From: Rhizobium vallis
GTDB lineage: Bacteria; Pseudomonadota; Alphaproteobacteria; Rhizobiales; Rhizobiaceae
Length of the DNA stretch: 64,000 bases
Reading direction: 5' to 3'
Assembly (NCBI RefSeq): GCF_003985155.1
Contig: NZ_ML133691.1
Coordinates: 186,001 to 250,000, forward strand
Below are positions 54,992-63,454 of the stretch, one piece after another. Below the pieces are notes generated by a model. It worked only from the letters and a program-made list of their open reading frames with translations, was not told where the DNA came from and did no database searches. Made by a program: the position numbers and the translations under genes. Within the stretch, counting starts at the first letter, position 1; every line of letters begins with the position of its first letter.

Positions 54992-55069
54992 TCAGCGGAT
55001 CAGCCTTTGCTCCAGGAGGGCCTGGATTTCGCGCTCCGCGTCCTCGGCGAAAGGAGCACGACACGGCAT
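54992..55069 (-). other. Tiny ORF coupled to a relic gene
   Basis: 25 codons (MPCRAPFAEDAEREIQALLEQ and four more residues) with an ATG overlapping the stop of the small frame at 55069-55259 (TGATG). The arrangement looks like a remnant of translational coupling. No family recognised. Confidence 0.25.
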
Positions 55070-55259
55070 CAGGATTGACTATCGGCCAGACGTTTGCGGA
55101 TGCGCGCGAAGGATTCCCCAGCGGGGCGCGGCTTGCCCTCGTCGACCTGTCGGCTGGTGAGCGCGAGCACCTTCAGAAGCGCCAGCGTTTCCTCATATTG
55201 GCCGACACGCGCCTGCGCTTGAGATAGCAGATCGGTTTGATCTGTTCTGACCGCTTCAT
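55069..55259 (-). pseudogene. Small plasmid-type gene, probably frameshifted
   Basis: A frame reading DLLSQAQARVGQYEETLALLK followed by VDEGKPRPAGESFARIRKRLADSQS looks like a short helical protein often found near repC of rhizobial plasmids. The only ATG with a ribosome binding site (55259, GGGAG nearby) is in a different frame that stops early, and a TAG lies just upstream in the protein-like frame. A frameshift close to the start is inferred. Confidence 0.4.
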
Positions 55260-55384
55260 CTGCCTACTCCCTTTATCCAGAATATAGACGCCGCGGCGCT
55301 GCTCTCCAGCAGTTGATTTTCCCTTGGGGCGTGGACGCTTTTTTTCACTCCGCCGGTCCGAAAGAGAATGGCATTTCTTATAAT

Positions 55385-55418
55385 AAAGTTTGTCTACTGA
55401 TTTTATAGACTAAACTTT
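55385..55418. promoter_or_regulatory. Inverted repeat before the monooxygenase cluster (candidate operator)
   Basis: AAAGTTT-GTCTA (55385-55396), nine bases, TAGAC-T-AAACTTT (55406-55418): 12 paired bases with one extra T in the right arm, in an AT-rich stretch 27 bp before the first gene of the cluster. A regulator of sulfur or cysteine-derivative metabolism probably binds here; the protein is not in the window. Confidence 0.5.
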
Positions 55419-55444
55419 GCAACCAGTGATCGGATCGTGGTGCC

Positions 55445-56437
55445 ATGTCCTATCTCCTCAGTCTTCTCGACAAAAGCCCGATCGAAGAGGGTCTTACCGC
55501 CGCGGATGCGCTGCGAGCCACGGTAAAGATTGCCGCCCGGGCCGAGGAACTCGGTTATCACCGTTTCTGGGTCGCCGAGCATCATAACATGTCCAATCTG
55601 GCGAGTTCCGCGCCTGAGGCGCTGATCGCCTACCTTCTCGCCAGGACGTCGAGGATCCGCATCGGCTCCGGTGGCGTGATGCTGCAGCATTACAGCGCCT
55701 ACAAGGTTGCCGAAACCTTCAATCTTCTGGCTTCGCTTGCGCCCGGCCGCGTTGATCTCGGTGTCGGCAAGGCGCCGGGCGGCTTTCCGCTGTCGACACG
55801 CGCTCTGCAGGTTGCCGTCGATCCGTCCAGAAAGCCGGATTTTCCGAGCCAGCTTTCCGACCTCAACACTTATCTCGCCGCCGACCCGAAATACGATGGG
55901 GCGCAGGCAACACCTTTCCCGCCGACGCCTCCCGAACGTTTCCTGCTCGGTGCCAGTGTCGAAAGCGCCGAACTCGCGGCCGAGAAAGGCTGGGAGCTTG
56001 TTTTCGCCGGTCACCTCAACGGCGATCCGGACAACCTGCGCAAGACCTTCGAGGCCTATGAGCGCGCTTCCGGCGGCAAGCGACCGATTTTGGCGCTGGC
56101 GGCCTTTGCCGCCGAGAGTGAGGACTATGCCCGCGAGCGCGTCGGCAAGCTCCGTATCGTTAAAGTATTCCTGCCGAATGGCCAGACGGTCAGTGTCGGC
56201 AGCGAGGAACAGGCCGCGGAATTCGCCCGCCAGGCAGGCGTCACCGATTACCGCATCGAAGAAAAGGTACCGAGCGTGCTGCACGGCACAGCACAGCAGA
56301 TCCGCAAGGAGCTGGACGAACTTCACCGGCGATATGGCGTCAAGGAATTCGTGCTCGACACGCCCGCGCTTTCGGCGGCCGAGCGCCTTGCCTCCATCGA
56401 GTTGCTCGCCAAGGAGCGGCTTTCTCTCGTCGCCTGA
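55445..56437 (+). CDS. Luciferase-like flavin monooxygenase (LLM family, YtmO/CmoO-like)
   Basis: 330 residues. LLM fold blocks: AEELGYHRFWVAEHHNM with the HH pair, TSRIRIGSGGVMLQHYSAYKVAETF and LASLAPGRVDLGVGKAPGG. Uses FMNH2 or a similar reduced flavin and O2. B. subtilis YtmO, of similar length (about 330 residues), is encoded with the same set of neighbours (NtaA-type monooxygenase, M20 deacylase, GNAT, amino-acid ABC system). Starts the operon, just after a strong inverted repeat. The ribosome binding site is weak. Confidence 0.87.
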   Translation: MSYLLSLLDKSPIEEGLTAADALRATVKIAARAEELGYHRFWVAEHHNMSNLASSAPEALIAYLLARTSRIRIGSGGVMLQHYSAYKVAETFNLLASLAPGRVDLGVGKAPGGFPLSTRALQVAVDPSRKPDFPSQLSDLNTYLAADPKYDGAQATPFPPTPPERFLLGASVESAELAAEKGWELVFAGHLNGDPDNLRKTFEAYERASGGKRPILALAAFAAESEDYARERVGKLRIVKVFLPNGQTVSVGSEEQAAEFARQAGVTDYRIEEKVPSVLHGTAQQIRKELDELHRRYGVKEFVLDTPALSAAERLASIELLAKERLSLVA

Positions 56438-56461
56438 CCGTTTCCAAGGAGGATTGATCCC

Positions 56462-57811
56462 ATGGCTCAGAAACACGTCACGTTCGGCATCATGCTGCAG
56501 GGTCCCGGCGGCCACATGAATGCCTGGAAACATCCGAGCGGGCCGGCCGATGCCAGCGTCAATTTCGACTTCTTCGTCAAGACCGCGCGCAAGGCCGAGG
56601 AGGCGGGCATCGCCTTCGCCTTCGTCGCCGACGGGCTTTATATCAACGAGCAGTCGATCCCGCATTTCCTCAACCGCTTCGAGCCGATCGCCATTCTCTC
56701 TGCCCTGGCGGCTTCGACTTCGAAGATCGGCCTCGTCGGCACGGTCTCGACCTCCTACAGCGATCCCTTCACCATCGCCCGGCAGTTTGCATCGATCGAC
56801 CTCATCAGCGGCGGCCGGGCAGGGTGGAATGCAGTGACCTCCCCGCTCGAGGGCTCGGGGCGCAATTACAGCCGCGAACATCCCGAACACGAGCTGCGCT
56901 ACGAGATCGCTGAGGACTATATCGATGCGATCAAGGGCCTCTGGGATTCCTGGGACGACGACGCGTTCGTGCGCAATCGCGAGACCGGCGTCTTTGTCGA
57001 TAAGACGAAGATGCATCGCCTCAATCACAAGGGCCGCTTCCACCGCATCGAGGGGCCGCTCAACATCGGCCGCTCCAAGCAGGGTCAGCCGGTCGTCTTC
57101 CAGGCCGGGGCTTCGGATTCCGGCATCAGGCTCGCCGGCAAACATGCCGATGCCGTCTTCACCAATGGTGGGCCTTTCGAGGAGGCGCAGGCCTTCTATC
57201 GGCAGCTGAAGGACAGTGTGATCGCACACGGCCGCCCGGCAGCCGAAGTCGGCATCTATCCCGGCATTGGACCGATTGTCGGCGCGACGGCCGAGGAAGC
57301 GGAAGTCAAGTACCAGGCGATCCGCAATCTCGTCACGATAGAGGAGGCGCTGCTCTATCTCGGCCGCTTCTTCGATCATCACGATTTCAGCGCCTATCCG
57401 CTCGACGAGCCGTTCCCCGAACTCGGCGATATCGGCAGGAACAATTTCCGCGCCACCACCGACCGCATCAAGAGGACAGCGCGTGAAAAGGGTCTGACGC
57501 TTCGCCAGGTCGCGCTCGATTCAGCAACGCCGCGCACGGCCTTCATCGGCACGGCCGAGCATATCGCCAATGAGATCATCCGCTGGGTGGATCAGGGTGC
57601 TGCCGACGGCTTCATTCTCGGCTTCCCCGTCATCGCCGAGGGTTTCGACGATTTTGAGAGATACGTTCTGCCGATCCTCACCGAACGCGGCTATTTCGAC
57701 CCGGTCCTGAAGGGCGAAACGCTGCGTGATCATCTCGGCTTGCCCTTCCGCGAAAGCCGTTATGCGGCAGGTGCCGAGCAGGTCGAGCCCGGAAAGGCTG
57801 TCGGCGCCTGA
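56462..57811 (+). CDS. NtaA/SnaA/DszA-type FMN-dependent monooxygenase (YtnJ/CmoJ-like)
   Basis: 449 residues. Family blocks: FGIMLQGPGGHMNAWKHPSG, TARKAEEAGIAFAFVADGLYI, VGTVSTSYSDPFTIARQFASID, SGGRAGWNAVTSP, and HKGRFHRIEGPLNI followed by QPVVFQAGASDSG. It needs FMNH2 from a separate flavin reductase and cleaves C-N or C-S bonds by oxygenation. In the B. subtilis pathway YtnJ oxidises an N-acetylated S-alkylcysteine. AAGGAGG precedes the ATG. No flavin reductase gene is visible in the window. Confidence 0.88.
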   Translation: MAQKHVTFGIMLQGPGGHMNAWKHPSGPADASVNFDFFVKTARKAEEAGIAFAFVADGLYINEQSIPHFLNRFEPIAILSALAASTSKIGLVGTVSTSYSDPFTIARQFASIDLISGGRAGWNAVTSPLEGSGRNYSREHPEHELRYEIAEDYIDAIKGLWDSWDDDAFVRNRETGVFVDKTKMHRLNHKGRFHRIEGPLNIGRSKQGQPVVFQAGASDSGIRLAGKHADAVFTNGGPFEEAQAFYRQLKDSVIAHGRPAAEVGIYPGIGPIVGATAEEAEVKYQAIRNLVTIEEALLYLGRFFDHHDFSAYPLDEPFPELGDIGRNNFRATTDRIKRTAREKGLTLRQVALDSATPRTAFIGTAEHIANEIIRWVDQGAADGFILGFPVIAEGFDDFERYVLPILTERGYFDPVLKGETLRDHLGLPFRESRYAAGAEQVEPGKAVGA

Positions 57812-57828
57812 GGCGCCGGCGAACCGCC

Positions 57829-59028
57829 ATGGATATCATCGATCAAGATTCGCGCAGCAACGATCCGGTCGAAAAGGGCGTCGCCGGTTATCTCGACGAG
57901 ATCATCGCGCTTCGCCATGACCTGCACCAATATCCGGAACTTGCGTTCCAGGAGTTGCGCACCAGCAAGCTCGTGGCATCCCGCCTTTCCTCCTGGGGCT
58001 ACGAGGTGGCGACGGGCATTGCCGGAACCGGCATCGTCGCCACCCTCAAGCGCGGTGAGGGCAGGAGGCGGATCGGCATTCGCGCCGACATGGATGCCCT
58101 GCCGATCGAGGAGGCGACCGGTCTTGCCTATGCCAGCAGCAATCCCGGTGTCATGCATGCCTGCGGCCATGACGGGCATACGTCGATCCTGCTTGCCGCC
58201 GCCCGATATCTCGCCGAGAGCGGCAATTTCAGCGGCACGCTGCGGCTGATCTTCCAGCCCGCCGAGGAGATCGGCGCCGGCGCGCGCAAGATGATCTCGG
58301 AAGGCCTGTTCGAGCGGTTTCCGGTCGATGCGGTCTTCGGGCTGCACAATTGGCCGGGCGTGCCGGCGGGACAATTCGGTTTCGTCGCCGGTCCCGCCAT
58401 GGCTTCGGTCGATCAGGCGATTATAAAGATCGTCGGCAAGGGCGGCCACGGCGCCGAACCGCACCGGGCCGTCGATCCGGTGCTGGCCTCGGCCTCCTTC
58501 ATCACCGCCCTGCAGAGCGTCGTCTCGCGCAATGTCGATCCACAGGACATGGCGGTCGCCACCGTCGGCTCGATCCATGCCGGCTCGGCTTCGAATGTCA
58601 TCCCTGAGAGCGTGGAGATGAAGCTCACCATGCGGGCCTTCAGCGAGGCGGTGCGCCAGCTATTGCAAGAGCGCATTCCAGCCCTTGCCCGCGCCCAGGC
58701 CGAAAGCTTCGGCGCCGAGGCGGAGGTGAACTACCGGCTCGGTTTTCCGGCGCTGGTCAACCACGCCAAGGAAACAGCCTTTGCCCGCGATGTTGCATAT
58801 GACGCGCTCGGTCTCGCCGCGGTCGAGAAGGATTTCCGGCCGAGAACCGCGAGCGAGGACTTCGCCTTCATGCTGCAGGCAAATCCCGGCAGCTACCTCT
58901 TCGTGGGCAACGGCGACAGCGCGCCTCTCCACAGTGCCCACTACAATTTCAACGATGCGATCATCGCGCCCGCCGCCCGCTACTGGGTGCTGCTCGCCGA
59001 AACCTTCCTCACTGATGACAACGGGTGA
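57829..59028 (+). CDS. M20 family amidohydrolase/deacetylase (SndA/YtnL-like)
   Basis: 399 residues. M20D metal site: GIRADMDALPIEEATG, MHACGHDGHTSILL, LIFQPAEEIGAGARKM and later ASEDFAFML. HipO-type enzymes hydrolyse N-acyl amino acids. In the matching Bacillus pathway YtnL/SndA removes the acetyl group after oxidation, releasing cysteine. Its stop overlaps the next ATG (TGATG), tying it to the acetyltransferase. An 18-bp gap separates it from the monooxygenase gene. Substrate inferred from context. Confidence 0.9.
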   Translation: MDIIDQDSRSNDPVEKGVAGYLDEIIALRHDLHQYPELAFQELRTSKLVASRLSSWGYEVATGIAGTGIVATLKRGEGRRRIGIRADMDALPIEEATGLAYASSNPGVMHACGHDGHTSILLAAARYLAESGNFSGTLRLIFQPAEEIGAGARKMISEGLFERFPVDAVFGLHNWPGVPAGQFGFVAGPAMASVDQAIIKIVGKGGHGAEPHRAVDPVLASASFITALQSVVSRNVDPQDMAVATVGSIHAGSASNVIPESVEMKLTMRAFSEAVRQLLQERIPALARAQAESFGAEAEVNYRLGFPALVNHAKETAFARDVAYDALGLAAVEKDFRPRTASEDFAFMLQANPGSYLFVGNGDSAPLHSAHYNFNDAIIAPAARYWVLLAETFLTDDNG

Positions 59029-59582
59029 TGAACGATATGAGCGATACGTTTCTCTATACCAGCCCTCTCGACCCCCGCGCCAAGCCGCTGATCGATGAGT
59101 TGATCCACGAATATGACAGCCGCTACGGCACCTATTTCAATGCTGAAGGTGCTGCGGCCGAACTCAATCGCTATCCTCCTGAAGCCTTTGCCCCGCCTCA
59201 TGGCAATTTTTTGCTGTTGATCCGGGACGGCGAAACTATCGGCGGCGGCGCCTTCAAAAACTATGACGAGCGCACGGCCGAGTTCAAGCGCATCTGGACG
59301 CGCTCCGATCTGCGCCGCCAGGGCCTTGCCCGCAAGGTGCTGGTGGAGCTTGAGGCCCAGGCCGCCCGCCAGGGCTATGCCCGCATCTATCTGACGACCG
59401 GTTTTCGCCAGCCAGAGGCCGTCGGCCTCTATCTGAACTATGGCTACACCGCTCTCTTCGACACGTCAGCCGATCCCGAAATCTACAAGAGCCTGCCCTT
59501 CGAGAAGGACATTACCCATCTCGCTGAGCCGGCTCTCGAAGATGCGGAGCCGCGCCTGCGTCTCGCCGGCGCCAATCACTGA
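59028..59582 (+). CDS. GNAT family N-acetyltransferase (SnaA/YtmI-like)
   Basis: About 184 residues. GNAT core: FLLLIRDGETIGGGAFKNYDERTAEFKRIWTRSDLRRQGLARKVL in blocks, with the acetyl-CoA loop RRQGLA, and LTTGFRQPEAVGLYLNYGY. Catalyses transfer of acetyl from acetyl-CoA to a small amine. The neighbouring deacylase would make a pair that protects and deprotects the amino group, as SnaA and SndA do for S-(2-succino)cysteine in Bacillus. The ATG at 59028 overlaps the preceding stop. Confidence 0.87.
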   Translation: MNDMSDTFLYTSPLDPRAKPLIDELIHEYDSRYGTYFNAEGAAAELNRYPPEAFAPPHGNFLLLIRDGETIGGGAFKNYDERTAEFKRIWTRSDLRRQGLARKVLVELEAQAARQGYARIYLTTGFRQPEAVGLYLNYGYTALFDTSADPEIYKSLPFEKDITHLAEPALEDAEPRLRLAGANH

Positions 59583-59619
59583 AAACGGCAAAGACCGACA
59601 ATCATAAAAGGGAAGCACA

Positions 59620-61395
59620 ATGGCACTGACGACGGATTTTGCCGGCATCGACCCCGGCAGCAGAACGGCAGAATCGAAGGACTATTCCCGTTACCGCATC
59701 GTGCCGGCGCGCCATCCGGGCCGCCTGGCAGGCACGATCTTTGCAGCCTTCGTCATCGCAGCCGCGCTCTATTCCACCTTTACCAATCCGCGCTGGGGCT
59801 GGGGCGTCTTTGCCGAGTGGTTCTTTGCCGAACCGGTGCTCGTCGGCCTCGGCAGGACGTTGCTCTTGACCGTGCTTGCCGCCATTTCAGGTTCCATTCT
59901 CGGAACGGCTCTGGCGCTTGCCCGAGTTTCCAAGTCGCCGCTGCTCTCCGGTCTCTCCTGGGGCTATATCTGGCTGCTGCGCTCCATCCCGGTCATCGTG
60001 CTGCTGCTGATCCTGAACAATCTCGGCTACCTCTACGAGACGATCAAGATCGGCATCCCTTTCACCAATACGGTCTTCCTCGACTATCCCACCGTGCAGC
60101 TGCTGACGCCCTTTGCCGCCGCCTTCCTTGGTCTGACGCTCAACCAGTCTGCCTTCTTCGCGGAAATCGTGCGTGGCGGCATTCTCTCGGTGGATCACGG
60201 CCAACTGGAGGCCGCTGCCGCTCTCGGCCTGCCGCGGCGCCGCCAGGCTTTCCGCATCGTGTTGCCGCAGGCCATGCGCTCGATCCTGCCGACCGGCTTC
60301 AACGAACTGATCGGATTGGCGAAGAGCACATCCATGGTCTATGTGCTGGCGCTGCCGGAGCTTTTCTACACGGTCCAGGTGATCTACCGCCGCAATCTCG
60401 AAGTCATTTCGCTGCTGATGGTGGCGACCGTCTGGTATCTGATCATCATGACGGTGCTGTCGCTCGCGCAGCACTATATCGAGCGCTATTTCTCCAAGGG
60501 CGCGGTGCGCAATCCGACGCCGCTGCCCTTCCAGGCATTTTTCGAGCGCTTCCGTCGTCCGCTGCCGGTCTTGGAGACGGCGACCGACACCGGGCGTAAG
60601 GTCGGTTTCCGGGATGCGGCGGCGCTGCGCGCCGCGGGCGGCACGGTGCGCATCCATGGTATCTCCAAGAGCTTCGGCTCGCTGAAAGTGCTCGACGATG
60701 TCGAACTCAGCCTTCCCGCCGGCAGCGTGACGGCCATCCTCGGCCCCTCCGGTTCGGGCAAGTCGACGCTGTTGCGCGCCATCAACCATCTGGAGCGTGT
60801 CGATGAGGGCTTCATCTCCGTCGACGGCGATTTCGTCGGCTACAGCAGGAAGGATGATACGCTCTACGAGCTCAAGGAGAAGGATATCCTCAAACGCCGC
60901 GCCGATATCGGCATGGTCTTCCAGAGCTTCAATCTGTTCCCGCATCTGACCGTGCTCGAAAATCTCATCGAGGCGCCCATCCAGGTTCGCGGCGTCAGCC
61001 GTGAGGAAGCCGTGCAACTGGCGCAGGAGCTGCTTGCCCGCATCGGCCTCAGCGACAAGATCAACGCCTATCCCCGCCAGCTCTCCGGCGGCCAGCAACA
61101 GCGCGTGGCAATCGCCCGCGCGCTGGCGCTTCGCCCCAAGGTACTGCTCTTCGACGAGCCGACCTCCGCGCTCGATCCGGAACTCGTCGGCGAAGTGCTC
61201 GACGTCATCAAGGAACTCGCCCGTACCGGCACGACGCTCGTCATCGTTACCCATGAAATCGGCTTTGCCCGTGAGGTCGCCGACACGGTTGTCTTCATGG
61301 AAAGCGGCCGCATTCTGGAGGCCGGCCCACCGGCCCGCGTCTTCACGCAAGCGGAGCATCCCCGCACACGGGAATTCCTCGCCAAGGTTCTCTAG
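59620..61395 (+). CDS. Fused amino-acid ABC transporter permease-ATPase
   Basis: 591 residues joining a HisM/GlnP-type permease (about residues 25-290; loop FFAEIVRGGILSVDHGQLEAAAALGL) to a complete GlnQ-type ATPase (about 345-591). Walker A GPSGSGKST near 374-382, signature LSGGQQQRVAIARALAL near 487, Walker B LLFDEPTSALDPEL, switch IVTHEIGFAREV. A homodimer could form a full importer with two channel halves and two ATPases. Only one permease type is encoded, so homodimer assembly is inferred. Two binding proteins follow. Confidence 0.9.
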   Translation: MALTTDFAGIDPGSRTAESKDYSRYRIVPARHPGRLAGTIFAAFVIAAALYSTFTNPRWGWGVFAEWFFAEPVLVGLGRTLLLTVLAAISGSILGTALALARVSKSPLLSGLSWGYIWLLRSIPVIVLLLILNNLGYLYETIKIGIPFTNTVFLDYPTVQLLTPFAAAFLGLTLNQSAFFAEIVRGGILSVDHGQLEAAAALGLPRRRQAFRIVLPQAMRSILPTGFNELIGLAKSTSMVYVLALPELFYTVQVIYRRNLEVISLLMVATVWYLIIMTVLSLAQHYIERYFSKGAVRNPTPLPFQAFFERFRRPLPVLETATDTGRKVGFRDAAALRAAGGTVRIHGISKSFGSLKVLDDVELSLPAGSVTAILGPSGSGKSTLLRAINHLERVDEGFISVDGDFVGYSRKDDTLYELKEKDILKRRADIGMVFQSFNLFPHLTVLENLIEAPIQVRGVSREEAVQLAQELLARIGLSDKINAYPRQLSGGQQQRVAIARALALRPKVLLFDEPTSALDPELVGEVLDVIKELARTGTTLVIVTHEIGFAREVADTVVFMESGRILEAGPPARVFTQAEHPRTREFLAKVL

Positions 61396-61487
61396 CGCCT
61401 GACAGCGCTGGCGAAATGCCGGGCCGCGACGGGCTGCTCCGGTTGACTGACAATAACCACAACCTAAAGATGAAATGGAGAAGGGGC

Positions 61488-62432
61488 ATGACATTTAGAG
61501 ATAGGGCAAGGCTTCTGATAGCGGGTGCCGTCACCATTACCGCGATCGGTTTCGGTTCCGCTCAGGCGCAGCAGAAATTCGATCTCAGCCCCGAGCAGCC
61601 GAACCGGCTGCGGGTGGAAAAGAACGAGAAGCGCATTGCCGAGGTCAAGGATTTCAAGTTCGTTGAAAACGGCGTCTTCACGGTCGGCATCAGCTCGAGT
61701 GGAAATCTGCCGCTGCACGACTATGCCTCCGATTCCAAGACGGTCATCGGTTATGACGTCGATCTCGCGCAGGCGGTTGCCGACAGCCTGGGACTGAAGC
61801 TTAATCTCGTTTCCGTCGCTTGGGCGGATTGGCCGCTGGGACTGACCTCCGGCAAGTTCGACGCCGTGATCTCGAACGTGACGGTCACGGAAGAGCGTAA
61901 GGAGAAATTCGATTTCTCGACCTACCGCAAGGATGAGCTGGGTTTCTACGTCAAGTCGGATAGCCCGATCACGGCGCTGAAGCAGCCTAAGGATATTGCC
62001 GGCCTGAAGGTCATTACCGATGCCGGCACCAACCAGGAGAAGATCCTGCTGGAATGGGACCGACAGAACGTCGCGGCCGGCCTGAAGCCGATCGAGGTGC
62101 AGTATTACGACGACGATGCGGTCAAGACTCTTGCGGTGCAGTCCGGCCGTGCCGACGCCGTCTTCAGCGTGAACGCAACACAAGCCTATTCGGCGGGGAT
62201 CAACGGTAAGACCAAGCTCGTCGGCACTGTGAGCGGCGGTTGGCCGATCACCGCAGAAATTGCCGTCACAACGCGCAAGGGCAGCGGCCTGGCGGCGCCG
62301 GTGACCGATGTCGTCAACGACCTGATCGCCAGCGGCGCCTATAAGAAGATCCTCGACACGTGGAACCTTGGCCCTGAGGCGATCGACAAGGCTCAGACCA
62401 ACCCACCCGGCCTGCCGAAAAGCGGTTCGTAA
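61488..62432 (+). CDS. Amino-acid ABC transporter substrate-binding protein (SBP family 3), paralogue 1
   Basis: About 314 residues. Signal peptide LLIAGAVTITAIGFGSAQA with likely cleavage near residue 27. Mature blocks: KFDLSPEQPNRLRVEKN, FTVGISSSGNLPLHDYASDSKTVIGYDVDLA, SGKFDAVISNVTVTEERKEKFDFSTYR. The start at 61488 has AGAAGGGGC just before it; ATGs at 61470 and upstream are less likely. Close relative of the next gene. It should bind a cysteine derivative or another polar amino-acid conjugate. Confidence 0.9.
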   Translation: MTFRDRARLLIAGAVTITAIGFGSAQAQQKFDLSPEQPNRLRVEKNEKRIAEVKDFKFVENGVFTVGISSSGNLPLHDYASDSKTVIGYDVDLAQAVADSLGLKLNLVSVAWADWPLGLTSGKFDAVISNVTVTEERKEKFDFSTYRKDELGFYVKSDSPITALKQPKDIAGLKVITDAGTNQEKILLEWDRQNVAAGLKPIEVQYYDDDAVKTLAVQSGRADAVFSVNATQAYSAGINGKTKLVGTVSGGWPITAEIAVTTRKGSGLAAPVTDVVNDLIASGAYKKILDTWNLGPEAIDKAQTNPPGLPKSGS

Positions 62433-62511
62433 CGTTGGTTTGGCGGACCGGCGTTACAGGGAAGCTGCCGGTCCGCTCCCGCTTCCCGATGCAAACGGAG
62501 ACATATTAAAC

Positions 62512-63450
62512 GTGACGATCCATCCAAAATCCCGCATCTTGCTCTTTGCAGCACTGGTGTCAGCATTGACTGGTTTCGGCTCCGCTCACGCGGCCGAGGA
62601 TTTCGATCTCAGCCCGCAACAGCCGGGCCGGCTTCATGCCGCCAAAAACGATGCGGCGATTGCCGCGATCCCCAGGGAATTCAAATTCGTCACGCCGGGC
62701 AAATTCACCATCGCCGTCAGCCCCGGCGGTCCGCCACTTGCCACCTATGCCACGGATGCCAAGACCGTGGTCGGGGCCGACCCCGACTACGCTTACGCCA
62801 TCGCCGACAGCCTCGGCCTGACGCTGGAGATCGTGCCGGTCGCCTGGATCGACTGGCCGCTCGGCCTCGTCTCCGGCAAGTATGATGCGGTCATCTCCAA
62901 TGTCGGCGTCACCGAACAGCGCAAGGAGAAATTCGATTTCTCCACCTACCGTCAGGGCCTGCACGGTATCTTCGTCAAATCCGACAGTCTGGTCACCTCG
63001 ATCAAGGAGCCGAAGGACGCCGCAGGCCTCAGGATCATCGTCGGCGCCGGCACCAACCAGGAGCGTATCCTGGTGAAGTGGAGCGAGGAAGATGTCGCCG
63101 CCGGCCTGAAGCCGATCGAGCTGCAATATTACGACGACGAGGCGGCAAGCCTTCTCGCGCTCAGGTCCGGCCGGGCCGACGTCATCGTCCAGCCGCATGC
63201 GCAGCTGGTCTTCATCGCCGCGCGCGATAAGAACATCAAGCGTGTCGGCACGTTGAGCGCCGGCTGGCCGGATCGTTCGGATGTCGCAATCACCACCCGC
63301 AAGGGGAGTGGGCTCGCCGATGCGCTGACCGTCGCCACCAACGGCCTGATCAAGGACGGCACATACGCAAAAATCCTCGACCACTGGCATCTTTCCGAGG
63401 AAGCCTTGCCTGCATCCGAGACCAACCCGCCCGGCCTGCCGAAATACTGA
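62512..63450 (+). CDS. Amino-acid ABC transporter substrate-binding protein (SBP family 3), paralogue 2
   Basis: About 312 residues from a GTG at 62512; signal peptide ILLFAALVSALTGFGSAHA. Nearly the same block order as paralogue 1 (DFDLSPQQPGRLHAAKN, KYDAVISNVGVTEQRKEKFDFSTYR, GLKPIELQYYDDEAASLLALRSGRADV). Two binding proteins for one transporter occur in the B. subtilis TcyJ/TcyK system for cystine and derivatives. The two may differ in ligand preference while sharing the fused permease-ATPase. Confidence 0.88.
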   Translation: MTIHPKSRILLFAALVSALTGFGSAHAAEDFDLSPQQPGRLHAAKNDAAIAAIPREFKFVTPGKFTIAVSPGGPPLATYATDAKTVVGADPDYAYAIADSLGLTLEIVPVAWIDWPLGLVSGKYDAVISNVGVTEQRKEKFDFSTYRQGLHGIFVKSDSLVTSIKEPKDAAGLRIIVGAGTNQERILVKWSEEDVAAGLKPIELQYYDDEAASLLALRSGRADVIVQPHAQLVFIAARDKNIKRVGTLSAGWPDRSDVAITTRKGSGLADALTVATNGLIKDGTYAKILDHWHLSEEALPASETNPPGLPKY

Positions 63451-63454
63451 TGGG

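Noticed and set aside
55403..57382. A 659-codon open frame on the minus strand
   Set aside because: Antisense to two flavin monooxygenases with clear motifs and ribosome binding sites; the translated peptide has no recognisable domain.
59887..61494. A 535-codon minus-strand frame
   Set aside because: Antisense to the fused permease-ATPase; no motifs.
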